Assembly: GCA_905478365.1 (NCBI GenBank)
Contig: CAJQIK010000057.1
Location: forward strand, 1 to 44,320
DNA from: an uncultured Burkholderiales Genera incertae sedis bacterium
GTDB taxonomy: Bacteria; Pseudomonadota; Gammaproteobacteria; Burkholderiales; Eutrophovitaceae
DNA: 44,320 nucleotides
Reading direction: 5' to 3'
Positions 17,045-24,980 of the stretch are shown piece after piece (position 1 is the stretch's first letter; each line of letters opens with the position of its first letter). A program made the position numbers and the translations under genes. The notes under the pieces are model-generated. The model did not search any database. It was not told the origin of the DNA and saw only the letters and a list, made by a program, of their open reading frames with translations.

Positions 17045-17590
17045 ATGCCTCAAAGCGCTGAAAATTTAATTTGGTTAGATATGGAGATGACTGGGCTCAG
17101 GCCAGAGCATGATCACATTATTGAACTTGCAATGGTAGTAACCGACTCCGACTTAAATATAGTCGATGAGGGAGAGGTCTGGGTAGTGCATCAATCGGAT
17201 GATATTATCGATCAAATGGATAATTGGAATACTAGCACCCACAGCAAAAGCGGGCTCATAGAACGCGTTAAGGCGTCTGCTCTTGACGAAGTTGACGTTG
17301 AACAGTCAGCGCTTAAATATATGAAGAAATTCGTGTCGGAAAATTCCACTCCCATGTGTGGGAATACTATTTGCCAAGACAGACGCTTTATGGCGAGATG
17401 GATGCCACAATTAGAATCTTACTTTCATTACCGTAATCTTGATGTGTCTACGCTGAAGGAGTTAGCGAAGCGGTGGAAGCCAGAGGTAGTTAAGGGCTTG
17501 GTCAAACATGGAAAGCATGAGGCTTTAGCGGATGTGTACGAATCTATCGAAGAGCTCAGATTCTATAGAGAACATTTTATTTCTGGCTAG
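17045..17590 (+). CDS. orn: Oligoribonuclease
   Basis: Orn is a 3'-5' exonuclease of the DEDDh family that degrades RNA of two to a few nucleotides, including pGpG. Motif I is WLDMEMTGL, with later ...DRRFMARWMPQL and the HGKHEALADV region carrying the last His and Asp. The track begins at 17024 with an Ile/Met-rich lead; the ATG at 17045 (MPQSAENLIWLDMEM) gives 181 aa, the standard length. No good ribosome binding site is seen. Its 3' end overlaps the convergent pgi by 14 bp. Confidence 0.95.
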   Translation: MPQSAENLIWLDMEMTGLRPEHDHIIELAMVVTDSDLNIVDEGEVWVVHQSDDIIDQMDNWNTSTHSKSGLIERVKASALDEVDVEQSALKYMKKFVSENSTPMCGNTICQDRRFMARWMPQLESYFHYRNLDVSTLKELAKRWKPEVVKGLVKHGKHEALADVYESIEELRFYREHFISG

Positions 17591-19193
17591 CTCGGTATTT
17601 GGACAATTTAATGCGCTCCAATAGATTTGAATTCGGTGTAATGCTCTCGCTCTCTACATTTTCTTCGTCTAATTGTTTTTCAATAACTTTTGCTAAAGAT
17701 TTCCCAAGTTCAACGCCCCATTGATCAAATGAATTGATATTCCAGATTAATCCTTGGACGAATACTTTGTGTTCGTACAATGCGAGCAAGCTACCTATTG
17801 ATGATGCGTTAAGTTCGTCTAACAAAATGACGTTTGATGGCCGGTTACCTTCAATGATTCGCGACTGTTTTGCTTGACCTGAAGATTCTTGTTTTTGACT
17901 GCCAAATGCTAACGCTTCGATTTGAGCGAGACAATTAGCAAGTAACGATTTTTCGCTTTCATCACCTTCTATAGTCGTTATAACGCCTATGAAATCGCAT
18001 GGTGTGATTGTCGGACTCTGGAGAAGATGTTGGGCGAAGCTGTGCTGAAAGTTTGTACCACGTGAGCCCCAAATTATGGGAGAGGTGTTGTACTTGATAT
18101 TTTTTTCTGATCTGTCTGTCATCTTTCCATTACTCTCCATCTCAAGTTGTTGAAGATATTCTGGAAATATTGCAAGTCTCTCGGCATAAGGGAGTATTGC
18201 TTGAGCGGAGTACCCTTTGAAGTTGATATGCCAAATCCCTGTTAGCGCAAGTAAAATCGGCAAATTTTTGTCATTAGGAGCGCTTTTGAAGTGCAGATCC
18301 ATATCCTCAGCACCTTTTAATAGCGCTTTAAATTGTTGGAATCCCAGTCCTAAAGAAATGGGTAGTCCCACCGCCGACCATAGGGAATATCTGCCGCCAA
18401 CCCAATCCCAGAACTCAAAAATATTTTTTGGTTGAATTCCAAATTTTTTTGCAGCACGTGGATTTGCTGTGGTCGCTATGAAGTGATGTGTGATCGCATT
18501 TTGCTCGTCGATATTAAGGTTCTTGCACAGCCATGTTAATGCCGTGCTGGCGTTCGTCATGGTCTCTGCTGTTGTAAAAGTCTTCGATGCGACAATAAAA
18601 AGTGTTCGAGCTGGATTTGTGCCGTTCAGTTTCGAATCTAGATCTGATTCGTCGATATTAGATACGAATAGTATCCGAGGGTCTTCGCTCTTCTTGAGAG
18701 CGTTATAGATCAATTTCGGTCCTAAATCTGAGCCGCCAATACCGATATTAATTACTGTGTCAATTTGCTCACCGGTTGCCCCAAAGAGTTTTCCAGACCT
18801 GAATGTATCTGTGAGATGTTGCATTTGCTCTAGGTTCGCGTGAACTGACTTTCTGATGTCATCCAACGGCCCATCGGGATCAGTTTTCTCACTTGATCGA
18901 AGCGCTGTGTGTAAGACCGCTCTATTTTCGGAAATATTAATTTTTTTCCCAGAAAACATAGCGTTAATTTGGTCGCTTACGTGAGCTTGGTCACAGAGAC
19001 TCAAAAGTAATGATTTAATCCGTTTATCGATTTGGTTGCGAGAACAGTCGAGATAAAGTCCATTTAGCTCTAGCGAATGTTGTGTGCTGCGACTTGGGTC
19101 TTCTCTAAAGAGCTCCTCTATCGTACTGAGTTTCGTATCTTCTCCGAGTTGCTCAAGTTTTTTCCAAGAGTCTGATGTGTGAAGTCTGGGCAT
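17577..19193 (-). CDS. pgi: Glucose-6-phosphate isomerase
   Basis: Interconverts glucose-6-phosphate and fructose-6-phosphate. The protein is 538 aa, close to the usual 545-550. Conserved strings are IGIGGSDLGPKL, ASKTFTTAETM, the signature WDWVGGRYSLWSAVG, MESNGK and GTNFQHSFAQHL. The C-terminal signature lies in NSFDQWGVELGKSLA. It is convergent with orn, the last 14 bases being shared. It is separated from the phasin gene by the phasin terminator. Confidence 0.96.
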   Translation of the reverse strand: MPRLHTSDSWKKLEQLGEDTKLSTIEELFREDPSRSTQHSLELNGLYLDCSRNQIDKRIKSLLLSLCDQAHVSDQINAMFSGKKINISENRAVLHTALRSSEKTDPDGPLDDIRKSVHANLEQMQHLTDTFRSGKLFGATGEQIDTVINIGIGGSDLGPKLIYNALKKSEDPRILFVSNIDESDLDSKLNGTNPARTLFIVASKTFTTAETMTNASTALTWLCKNLNIDEQNAITHHFIATTANPRAAKKFGIQPKNIFEFWDWVGGRYSLWSAVGLPISLGLGFQQFKALLKGAEDMDLHFKSAPNDKNLPILLALTGIWHINFKGYSAQAILPYAERLAIFPEYLQQLEMESNGKMTDRSEKNIKYNTSPIIWGSRGTNFQHSFAQHLLQSPTITPCDFIGVITTIEGDESEKSLLANCLAQIEALAFGSQKQESSGQAKQSRIIEGNRPSNVILLDELNASSIGSLLALYEHKVFVQGLIWNINSFDQWGVELGKSLAKVIEKQLDEENVESESITPNSNLLERIKLSKYRASQK

Positions 19194-19310
19194 AGAATAA
19201 GAATGTATTTAATGTTATTCAACAATCAATACTATTTAAAAAGTAACGTAACTGTATCAAAAAGTATGTTGATAGGACTTGAATCGCTATGATTAACAAT
19301 TCGTCTTCAT

Positions 19311-19342
19311 AAAAAAACCCCTATCTAAAAGGATAGAGGTTT
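19311..19342 (-). terminator. Intrinsic terminator of the phasin gene
   Basis: Read on the minus strand, AAACC-TCTATC pairs with GATAGGGGTTT (11 positions, one mismatch, 6-nt loop) and runs into TTTTTTT. It lies 21 bp past the phasin stop. This is a textbook intrinsic terminator. Confidence 0.88.
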
Positions 19343-19363
19343 GTGAGAGAAGTTGCGTGTTGT

Positions 19364-19891
19364 TTAGCTTTTCTTTTTACTTTTTGTTGCTTTACTGCCT
19401 GAGGCTAAGGTTGTGTTAACTGCGTCTTGAGCCTGTTGTTGGACTTTAGCCGCATTATCAAATGTTTGATTTGCGAAAGACATCGCTGTTTTGATGGCGG
19501 ACGCCATAATCGGTCCCCCAGGGAACGCATTTTTTTCAAGTGCATCCAGATTTTCAGCGATCGCTAAATTAGTTTCTGTAACGGTCGCCTCAAATATTTT
19601 GGAAATTTCATTATTCGCTTTATTAACGATATCTGCACCTGCTTTCCAATAGCTGGTCACCTCATCTAAGTTTGGTTGAAGTGTCGCTTGGAGATCTTCT
19701 AATGACTTGACGTCTTTTAATTTCACCACTGTAGCTGTTGTTTGGGTAACTTTGCTTGAGCTTTCCTTGAGGGCTGCCATGTTTAATTCGATAAACTCGC
19801 TGCCCGTTGATGTTCCAATCGCATTGAGTTGAGAGAGCTTTGCTAATGTTTTCTCTTGTGCCACCGAGAATTGATCAAATGTTGTGGTCAT
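19364..19891 (-). CDS. phaP: Phasin family protein
   Basis: The product is 175 aa, mostly predicted helix, without membrane segments. FDQFSVAQEKTLAKLSQLNAIG, ELNMAALKESS and SYWKAGADIVNKANNEISKIFEATV fit the small phasin family that coats polyhydroxyalkanoate granules. The C-terminus is lysine-rich (KATKSKKKS). It follows bktB on the same strand after 277 bp that hold its own promoter, and it ends in a strong terminator, so it is likely an abundant single-gene transcript. Confidence 0.92.
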   Translation of the reverse strand: MTTTFDQFSVAQEKTLAKLSQLNAIGTSTGSEFIELNMAALKESSSKVTQTTATVVKLKDVKSLEDLQATLQPNLDEVTSYWKAGADIVNKANNEISKIFEATVTETNLAIAENLDALEKNAFPGGPIMASAIKTAMSFANQTFDNAAKVQQQAQDAVNTTLASGSKATKSKKKS

Positions 19892-19925
19892 GTTCTAGTG
19901 CCTCCGGTAATTGTAAGTTGATATT

Positions 19926-19933
19926 GTTGCAAC
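19926..19933. promoter_or_regulatory. GTTGCAAC palindrome in the phasin leader, possible operator
   Basis: A perfect 8-bp palindrome built on TTGCAA lies about 10 bases downstream of the expected transcription start of the phasin promoter. A related palindrome, TTGCACTGCAA, is at 20079-20089. PhaR-type repressors control phasin genes and favour TGC/GCA half-sites, so this is a candidate site. The match is by eye. Confidence 0.4.
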
Positions 19934-19950
19934 GCATCAAATTATCGACT

Positions 19951-19978
19951 ATTTTAGTTGAGTGGAAGTATTTGTCAA
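19951..19978 (-). promoter_or_regulatory. Sigma-70 promoter of the phasin gene
   Basis: On the minus strand, TTGACA (19978-19973) is followed by a 16-base spacer and TAAAAT (19956-19951). The -35 is a perfect consensus. The start of transcription would be near 19944, giving a leader of about 50 bases before the ATG at 19891. Confidence 0.7.
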
Positions 19979-20078
19979 CTATTATATAAAAATTAGGTTT
20001 AATTTTTTATCATTATAATCATGAAGTTATAAATTTTCGTATAAAACCTGTACAAACTAGGCCAGTGTAGTTTAGGAG

Positions 20079-20106
20079 TTGCACTGCAATGTGTGTGAGT
20101 ACACAC
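20079..20106. promoter_or_regulatory. Adjacent palindromes between bktB and phaP
   Basis: TTGCA-C-TGCAA (20079-20089) is followed by GTGTGT-GAGT-ACACAC (20091-20106), a 6-bp stem with a 4-base loop. Together they sit 60-90 bp after the bktB stop. The hairpin lacks a T-tract, so it is a poor terminator; the first palindrome resembles the one near the phasin start. Confidence 0.35.
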
Positions 20107-20168
20107 TTTGCTTTAAAACTTGTTTAATACAAAGAAATTAAAAAATATTATTATGAGGGAGGAATTGG

Positions 20169-21356
20169 TTACACGCTTTTGAATATAGCGGCAATCCCTT
20201 GCCCACCACCAATGCACATTGTGATCAGGGCGTGCTGTCCTTTAATCCGATTAAGCTCGTAGAGCGCTTTGATCGTAATAATCGCTCCAGTCGCTCCCAC
20301 TGGGTGTCCAAGTGCAACAGCTCCTCCGTTTGGATTTGTTTTTAACGGATCGAACTTCAGGCTTTGAGAGACTGCGCAGGCCTGAGCTGCGAAGGCTTCA
20401 TTAGACTCTACAATATCAATATCACTGATCTCTAAATTGCCCCTCTCTAACGCAGACTTGACCGCGGGTATAGGACCGAGCCCCATAACTCTCGGATCAA
20501 CACCGGCATGACCGTAACTGACCAGCTGGGCCAGAGGCTTAATCCCACGGCGCTCAGCTTCTTCCTTGTCCATCAATACAAGTGCTGCTGCGCCATCGTT
20601 AATGCCCGAAGCATTCCCAGCTGTAACCGTGCCGTCCTTCTTAAAAACGGCCCGTAATTTGGCTAGATTCTCTAAGGAAACATCTTCCCGAACATGCTCA
20701 TCTGTATCAAAGGTCACCGTAGCTCGCCCTTTTTTAACCTCGATAGGTAATATTTGTTCTTTGAATAGGCCATTTTGGATAGCACGGCTAGCTCTTTGAT
20801 GCGATTCGAGCGCAAATTTGTCTTGTACCTCACGTCCAAGTTCGTATTCTGAGGCAATGTTTTCGGCAGTTACGCCCATATGCATTCCTTCGAAAGGATC
20901 AGAAAGGGCTCCAACCATAGAGTCCACGATAGCCTGGTCGCCCATTTTTGCTCCCCATCGAGCAGAAGGTAACCAGTAGTTGGATCGGCTCATAGATTCG
21001 CCGCCCCCTGCAACAGCGATTTTCGCATCTCCCAGTTGGATCATTTGCGCGGCAGTGACAATTGCTTGTAAGCCTGTGCCGCATAGTCTATTCAAGGTCA
21101 ATGCCGGAACCTCCTTAGGAATTCCACCATTCATGCTGGCTACTCTGGCAAAATACATGTCCTTTGGTTCTGTGTGAATAACATTTCCAAAAACAACGTG
21201 ACCCACGTCTTTAGATTCAATTTTAGCTCTTGATAATGCCTCTTTGATGCATTGCGCGGCTAGGTCAGTTGGCGGAATATCTTTGAGAGAACCACCATAG
21301 TCTCCGATTGCTGTTCTAACACCGGATACAACAACCACTTCTCTCACGTCTGACAT
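20169..21356 (-). CDS. bktB: Beta-ketothiolase (acetyl-CoA acetyltransferase, BktB-like)
   Basis: The protein is 395 aa. The catalytic residues are C92 in NRLCGTGLQ, H351 in ALGHPVGATG and C381 in MCIGGGQG. REVVVVSGVRTAIGDYGGSL and VGHVVFGNVIHTEPKDMY resemble Ralstonia BktB more than PhaA, which suggests it also handles longer 3-ketoacyl-CoA. It supplies acetoacetyl-CoA or 3-ketovaleryl-CoA for PHA synthesis or degrades ketoacyl-CoA. It has a good ribosome binding site (AGGGGA) and a 184-bp leader region containing a stem-loop. Confidence 0.93.
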   Translation of the reverse strand: MSDVREVVVVSGVRTAIGDYGGSLKDIPPTDLAAQCIKEALSRAKIESKDVGHVVFGNVIHTEPKDMYFARVASMNGGIPKEVPALTLNRLCGTGLQAIVTAAQMIQLGDAKIAVAGGGESMSRSNYWLPSARWGAKMGDQAIVDSMVGALSDPFEGMHMGVTAENIASEYELGREVQDKFALESHQRASRAIQNGLFKEQILPIEVKKGRATVTFDTDEHVREDVSLENLAKLRAVFKKDGTVTAGNASGINDGAAALVLMDKEEAERRGIKPLAQLVSYGHAGVDPRVMGLGPIPAVKSALERGNLEISDIDIVESNEAFAAQACAVSQSLKFDPLKTNPNGGAVALGHPVGATGAIITIKALYELNRIKGQHALITMCIGGGQGIAAIFKSV

Positions 21357-21445
21357 TTTATTCCCCTGTTAAGTAGTTTTCGCAGCTACACCTGAGGTTT
21401 GAAAGGCGAACTACGTTGTTTCATAATTTTAAATTCTTTATTTAT

Positions 21446-21473
21446 TGCGACCACAAACCCACTTTGGGTCGCA
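21446..21473. promoter_or_regulatory. Inverted repeat in the bktB upstream region
   Basis: TGCGACC (21446-21452) pairs with GGTCGCA (21467-21473). Inside it, ACCCA-CTT-TGGGT (21457-21469) forms a competing 5-bp hairpin. It lies between hslR and bktB and could be an operator, a leader structure, or the end of the hslR transcript. No T-tract supports a terminator. Confidence 0.35.
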
Positions 21474-21540
21474 GCATTTAGCGCGTAAGTATAAATAATT
21501 TATTATTTTTTTTCATAGGTCAGATTTGTCATAAGAGCAC

Positions 21541-21936
21541 TCAACTGTCTTTTTGTTTAAATCGAATAATTTGTTTACGATCTCTTTTGGTTGGGCGACC
21601 TTTCTGAATTGGAATATTTCGCTTTTTTTCTAGCTTGAGTAGTTCAGTTAGTTCTGCTCGTATGGTCTGGCTTTCGACAGATTCCTCGTACATGGTTTTT
21701 GCCAAAACAGCAGAGACCCTGCGCTCCGCCAGGGACGTAACCTGGATATCCCAGGAATAAGGGGCTGACTGAATTATAAGTTTGTCATTAAGTCTGAGCT
21801 GCTTTGAGGGTTTGATACGAGCTCCGTTTAGCTTGACTCTTCCATTTGTTACTGCATTAGCCGCTAGCGTTCTTGTTTTATAAAATCGGGCAGCCCAGAG
21901 CCACTTATCGATACGAACTTGTTTATCGTCGTTCAT
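21541..21936 (-). CDS. hslR: S4-domain RNA-binding heat shock protein Hsp15
   Basis: The product is 131 aa. The S4 domain is at the N-terminus: RIDKWLWAARFYKTRTLAANAVTNGRVKLNG. The tail is rich in Lys/Arg/Glu, as in Hsp15, which rescues stalled 50S subunits carrying peptidyl-tRNA. It lies 35 bp after hslO on the same strand, the usual heat-shock pairing. Confidence 0.92.
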   Translation of the reverse strand: MNDDKQVRIDKWLWAARFYKTRTLAANAVTNGRVKLNGARIKPSKQLRLNDKLIIQSAPYSWDIQVTSLAERRVSAVLAKTMYEESVESQTIRAELTELLKLEKKRNIPIQKGRPTKRDRKQIIRFKQKDS

Positions 21937-21971
21937 CGCCTTACTTAAGGAGCAGATACGAAATGATTTGT

Positions 21972-22853
21972 TTAGTTAACAGAGCCATGAGAATCCTGAA
22001 CGGGATCAATCGATTTTCCAGAAAATATTCGATCGATACCCAGAGAAGAATAAATATAGTTTTTCCCACAAAATTCGCATGTAATGTTTACATTACCCTG
22101 CTCATTAAGAATTGACCGGACTTCTTCCTCTCCCAAAGACTGAAGCATACCGTCCGTTCTCTTTTCTGAGCAAGAACAAATAAACTGCATAGGACTTCCC
22201 TCAAAAACGCGAATCGTTTCTTCATGAAAAAGTCTATTGAGGATCATCTCAAAGTCTAATGAAATCAATTCTTGATTGGTAATTGTAGAAGCAAGTGTCG
22301 TAATTCTATTCCAATCATCAGACTCGACAGGCTCTTTTGTTGGCAATTTTTGGAGAAGCATGCCGCTAGCTCTTTGATCATTTGATGCTAGCCAAAGTCG
22401 GGTAGTTAATTGTTCAGATTGCTGCATATAGCCTTCTATAGATTCTTGGATAGATTCACCCTGAACTTGCACGAGACCTTGATAGGGTTGCCCGGATTTT
22501 TTCGGTGTAATGGTCACAGCGATAGCGCCGTCCTTCAGTAGATTTGTGTTTTCGAGGATCATTTCGTTGTCTTGACTCCACTTCGCGGTGGATCTAAAAC
22601 TATTTGAGCCTGTAGCCTCTGCCAAGGCTAGTTGTAGTCCTGAGTGGCCCTTTATTTGGATCGATAGCGTCCCATCGAGTTTAATTGTGGCAGCTAGTAG
22701 TGTTGTCGCAGCAGTCACTTCACCTAGTAATTTCCGCACGGAGACCGGGTATTTTCGGCGTTCTAAAACCTGACGCCACGAGCTGTCAAGGCTTACAATT
22801 TCACCTCGTATGTTTGCGTGCTCAAATAGAAACCTTTGTAGCGTATTCTCCAT
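21972..22853 (-). CDS. hslO: Redox-regulated chaperonin Hsp33
   Basis: The protein is 293 aa. The C-terminal zinc-binding redox switch is present as CSC followed by CEFC (ICSCSEKR ... ITCEFCGKN), the four cysteines that are oxidised to activate the holdase. The N-terminal core has RGEIVSLDSSWRQVLERRKYP and IQIKGHSGLQLALAEA. Its ATG overlaps the stop of the upstream glycosyltransferase by one base (TAATG), so the two are translationally coupled. Confidence 0.95.
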   Translation of the reverse strand: MENTLQRFLFEHANIRGEIVSLDSSWRQVLERRKYPVSVRKLLGEVTAATTLLAATIKLDGTLSIQIKGHSGLQLALAEATGSNSFRSTAKWSQDNEMILENTNLLKDGAIAVTITPKKSGQPYQGLVQVQGESIQESIEGYMQQSEQLTTRLWLASNDQRASGMLLQKLPTKEPVESDDWNRITTLASTITNQELISLDFEMILNRLFHEETIRVFEGSPMQFICSCSEKRTDGMLQSLGEEEVRSILNEQGNVNITCEFCGKNYIYSSLGIDRIFSGKSIDPVQDSHGSVN

Positions 22854-24517
22854 TACTTTGGCCTTGAATCTCTTTTATATAACCGGTAGCGCTCGTCGCG
22901 ATCTCCGGATCGCCCACCTTCCCATATAAGCTCCCACGGGGCCCCGATGTGATTGTCATCATCCTGTCGATCTTGGTAGATTAGGTAGTTACAGTTTTGA
23001 CTGTTATTGTCCAAATAAATATTAGTGGTCTCTATTCCTCCAAAATATTGAATCAAACCTCGTTGCGCAGGACCCACCTGCGTAATGATGCAGTCGTGCT
23101 CAGCATCTAGCTGTAACATTATCGACTTGACCATTGGAGCGTATGTCTTGCGCTCGTCAATCCAATGAAATAGGAGTATTACAGCGAGCATCCAACCAAA
23201 TGTAAGATTAATCGCCCAGATCACAACGGAGCGTTCGGGTCGTCTTTTTAGGTTGAAGAGTAGCAAAAACCAAGTAATTGACATGGCCGCGCCGATCAAT
23301 ATGCCAATAATCCTGTTACCAGGTTGATACCCTGGTTGTAAATTAGATAAGTGTGCAGATAACTCTTGAGGAAACCCGAAGTAAGACGCTGAAAAATAAA
23401 TCCAAGCTGCTATGGTGAAAAATAAAGCCGTCATAACGGCAAACCAATACAATGCATTGCCGGCGCCTCTTGGAATACGTGTGGCTGCAATCGACCCAAT
23501 TAAAGCAAGTGGCAGTAGGATCGGGGCAAGTCCTGATTCTTTGTTGATACCGGTAAAGCCCAACACCAGCATCATCGATAGCAAGAGTATGATCGGTAAT
23601 TGGAGTTCTTTACGCTTCAGGCCGTCTCTCCCTTCGATCCATATTGACCAGAATACAAAAATCCAAGTGGGCCATGTAAACCAAGGAAATATTGATAACG
23701 GATACGCTAAATCATCAAGCGATGGAGATCTAAAAAGGTGAAATGCCCCGTCCCAAGCGTAAGGTATCCAAAGCAAAGGTAGCGATGGGTCAAATTGATA
23801 AAGCACGATTAGCCAAATGCCAACTAAGACAAGCGTGACGAGTGCCCCGATACACAGAGAGTTTAAAAATCTAAACCCGCGATAACGAAAGTTCGCGAGT
23901 GCAATCAAAGTGATCGTGACTATTGGAATAAATATATTTTGTATTGTTGTTCCAAGAACGATGATTGACGTACCTGCACCAAGCCATAAGCCACCGATGA
24001 TTGATAAGCGTGGCGCTAAGCTCAGGCCATAAAAGAAAATCGATAACCCGGCCATAAGTAGAGGAGTAGCCGAAATCTGATGAGATTTCACTATTAGGCC
24101 TACCGAGCCCAAAAGTAGTAGGGGTGCTAGCCAAGATTGAGATCTTCCCCATAACTCATTAGCTGTAAGTCCTACGAATAAGAATGTGGAGAGTAGCCAA
24201 ATAGCCATGGTAAGTCTCGCGGCATCATGAGCCGCAAGCATGGGACTAAATAGTTCAATGAAACCAAGGGAGGCTGCATAAAATAATGGTCCCGCAAGGG
24301 GGATCTCTTCAAGACCTAATAATTCGAAATAGAAACTCGTATCTTTCAATTGAGAGAGATGCCCCATGAAAACTGCTTCTTCTGATTTCCAGGGATCGTG
24401 TCCTGTGAGACCAAATAAAGTCCAGGCGATGCAAACAGCAATGGTCAGAATAACCGGATGGTTTGTAATAACCTCTGCCGTCTTATCATGCCGAAAGAAA
24501 TGTCCTGGTCTTAGCAT
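22853..24517 (-). CDS. GT39/ArnT-like integral membrane glycosyltransferase
   Basis: The protein is 554 aa with about ten or more membrane segments across most of its length. GHDPWKSEEAVFMGHL near residue 40 is the extracytoplasmic loop with the acidic residue (D41) expected for dolichyl/undecaprenyl-phosphate-sugar dependent transferases of the GT39/PMT type. A soluble C-terminal part follows (HDCIITQVGPAQRGLIQYFGG). The acceptor (lipid A, glycan or protein) cannot be told. It is coupled to hslO downstream by a TAATG overlap. Confidence 0.82.
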   Translation of the reverse strand: MLRPGHFFRHDKTAEVITNHPVILTIAVCIAWTLFGLTGHDPWKSEEAVFMGHLSQLKDTSFYFELLGLEEIPLAGPLFYAASLGFIELFSPMLAAHDAARLTMAIWLLSTFLFVGLTANELWGRSQSWLAPLLLLGSVGLIVKSHQISATPLLMAGLSIFFYGLSLAPRLSIIGGLWLGAGTSIIVLGTTIQNIFIPIVTITLIALANFRYRGFRFLNSLCIGALVTLVLVGIWLIVLYQFDPSLPLLWIPYAWDGAFHLFRSPSLDDLAYPLSIFPWFTWPTWIFVFWSIWIEGRDGLKRKELQLPIILLLSMMLVLGFTGINKESGLAPILLPLALIGSIAATRIPRGAGNALYWFAVMTALFFTIAAWIYFSASYFGFPQELSAHLSNLQPGYQPGNRIIGILIGAAMSITWFLLLFNLKRRPERSVVIWAINLTFGWMLAVILLFHWIDERKTYAPMVKSIMLQLDAEHDCIITQVGPAQRGLIQYFGGIETTNIYLDNNSQNCNYLIYQDRQDDDNHIGAPWELIWEGGRSGDRDERYRLYKRDSRPK

Positions 24518-24583
24518 CGCAATTTTTTAAGATTAAGTAGATTTGGAGTTCATGCTCTTAAGTCCTCGAACCACCCTCAATTG

Positions 24584-24607
24584 AAAAAGGCAGCCTGAGC
24601 TGCCTTT
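24584..24607 (-). terminator. Intrinsic terminator of rpmE
   Basis: On the minus strand AAAGGCAGC pairs perfectly with GCTGCCTTT around a 4-base loop, and the stem continues into TTTTT. It lies 25 bp past the rpmE stop. Confidence 0.9.
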
Positions 24608-24631
24608 CTAACCCAAGTCACCGTAAACTAG

Positions 24632-24853
24632 TTATTCCCCAGTTTTGACTCCTCTGTTTGCGTACTTTTGCTTGAATCGCTCCACCCGACCAGCGGTATC
24701 CACAATTTTTTGTTTTCCGGTGTAGAAAGGATGGCATACTGAGCAAACTTCAATTGAAATATCTTTACTACTCGTTGAGCGTGTATTAAAAACTTCTCCG
24801 CAACTACAGGTCACTTTGACTTGAGCGTAGCTTGGATGGATATCTGCTTTCAT
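24632..24853 (-). CDS. rpmE: 50S ribosomal protein L31
   Basis: The product is 73 aa from ATG at 24853: [18 protein letters not shown]. The four zinc ligands are C16, C18, C37 and C40 (CSCGEVF and [12 protein letters not shown]), so it is the zinc-containing C+ form. The track start at 24961 adds 36 residues that do not belong to L31; the chosen ATG has AGGAAA upstream. It is transcribed from its own promoter after rho and ends in a strong terminator. Confidence 0.96.
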   Translation of the reverse strand: MKADIHPSYAQVKVTCSCGEVFNTRSTSSKDISIEVCSVCHPFYTGKQKIVDTAGRVERFKQKYANRGVKTGE

Positions 24854-24926
24854 TTTAATTTTCCTAATATTTTTTGGCGGATTTTGCGCCGAGCACTCTA
24901 TATAACGGTGCTTGTCCTCAAAAAGG
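24854..24926 (-). promoter_or_regulatory. rpmE 5' leader with stem-loop
   Basis: The approximately 73-nt leader expected from the promoter contains AGCAC-(11 nt)-GTGCT on the minus strand. L31 leaders that bind L31 are known in several bacterial groups, so this may be an autoregulatory element. The structure is short and unproven. Confidence 0.35.
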
Positions 24927-24932
24927 GCGTTG

Positions 24933-24961
24933 ATTATGCTAGAAAATACTTCATTTGACAA
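24933..24961 (-). promoter_or_regulatory. Sigma-70 promoter of rpmE
   Basis: On the minus strand, TTGTCA (24961-24956), a 17-base spacer and CATAAT (24938-24933) lie between rho and rpmE. Spacing is ideal and each hexamer differs from consensus at one position. Confidence 0.7.
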
Positions 24962-24980
24962 GAAGTCCTGGTCGCTTGCC

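Noticed and set aside
17033-17045. TATAAT twelve bases before the orn ATG, suggesting a leaderless mRNA
   Set aside because: No -35 hexamer at a proper distance, and AT-rich sequence makes the hexamer unremarkable.
16970-17053. N-terminal extension of the M48 protease in the ORF track
   Set aside because: Hydrophilic Asn/His-rich stretch that overlaps the divergent orn gene; the family starts at the first membrane helix.
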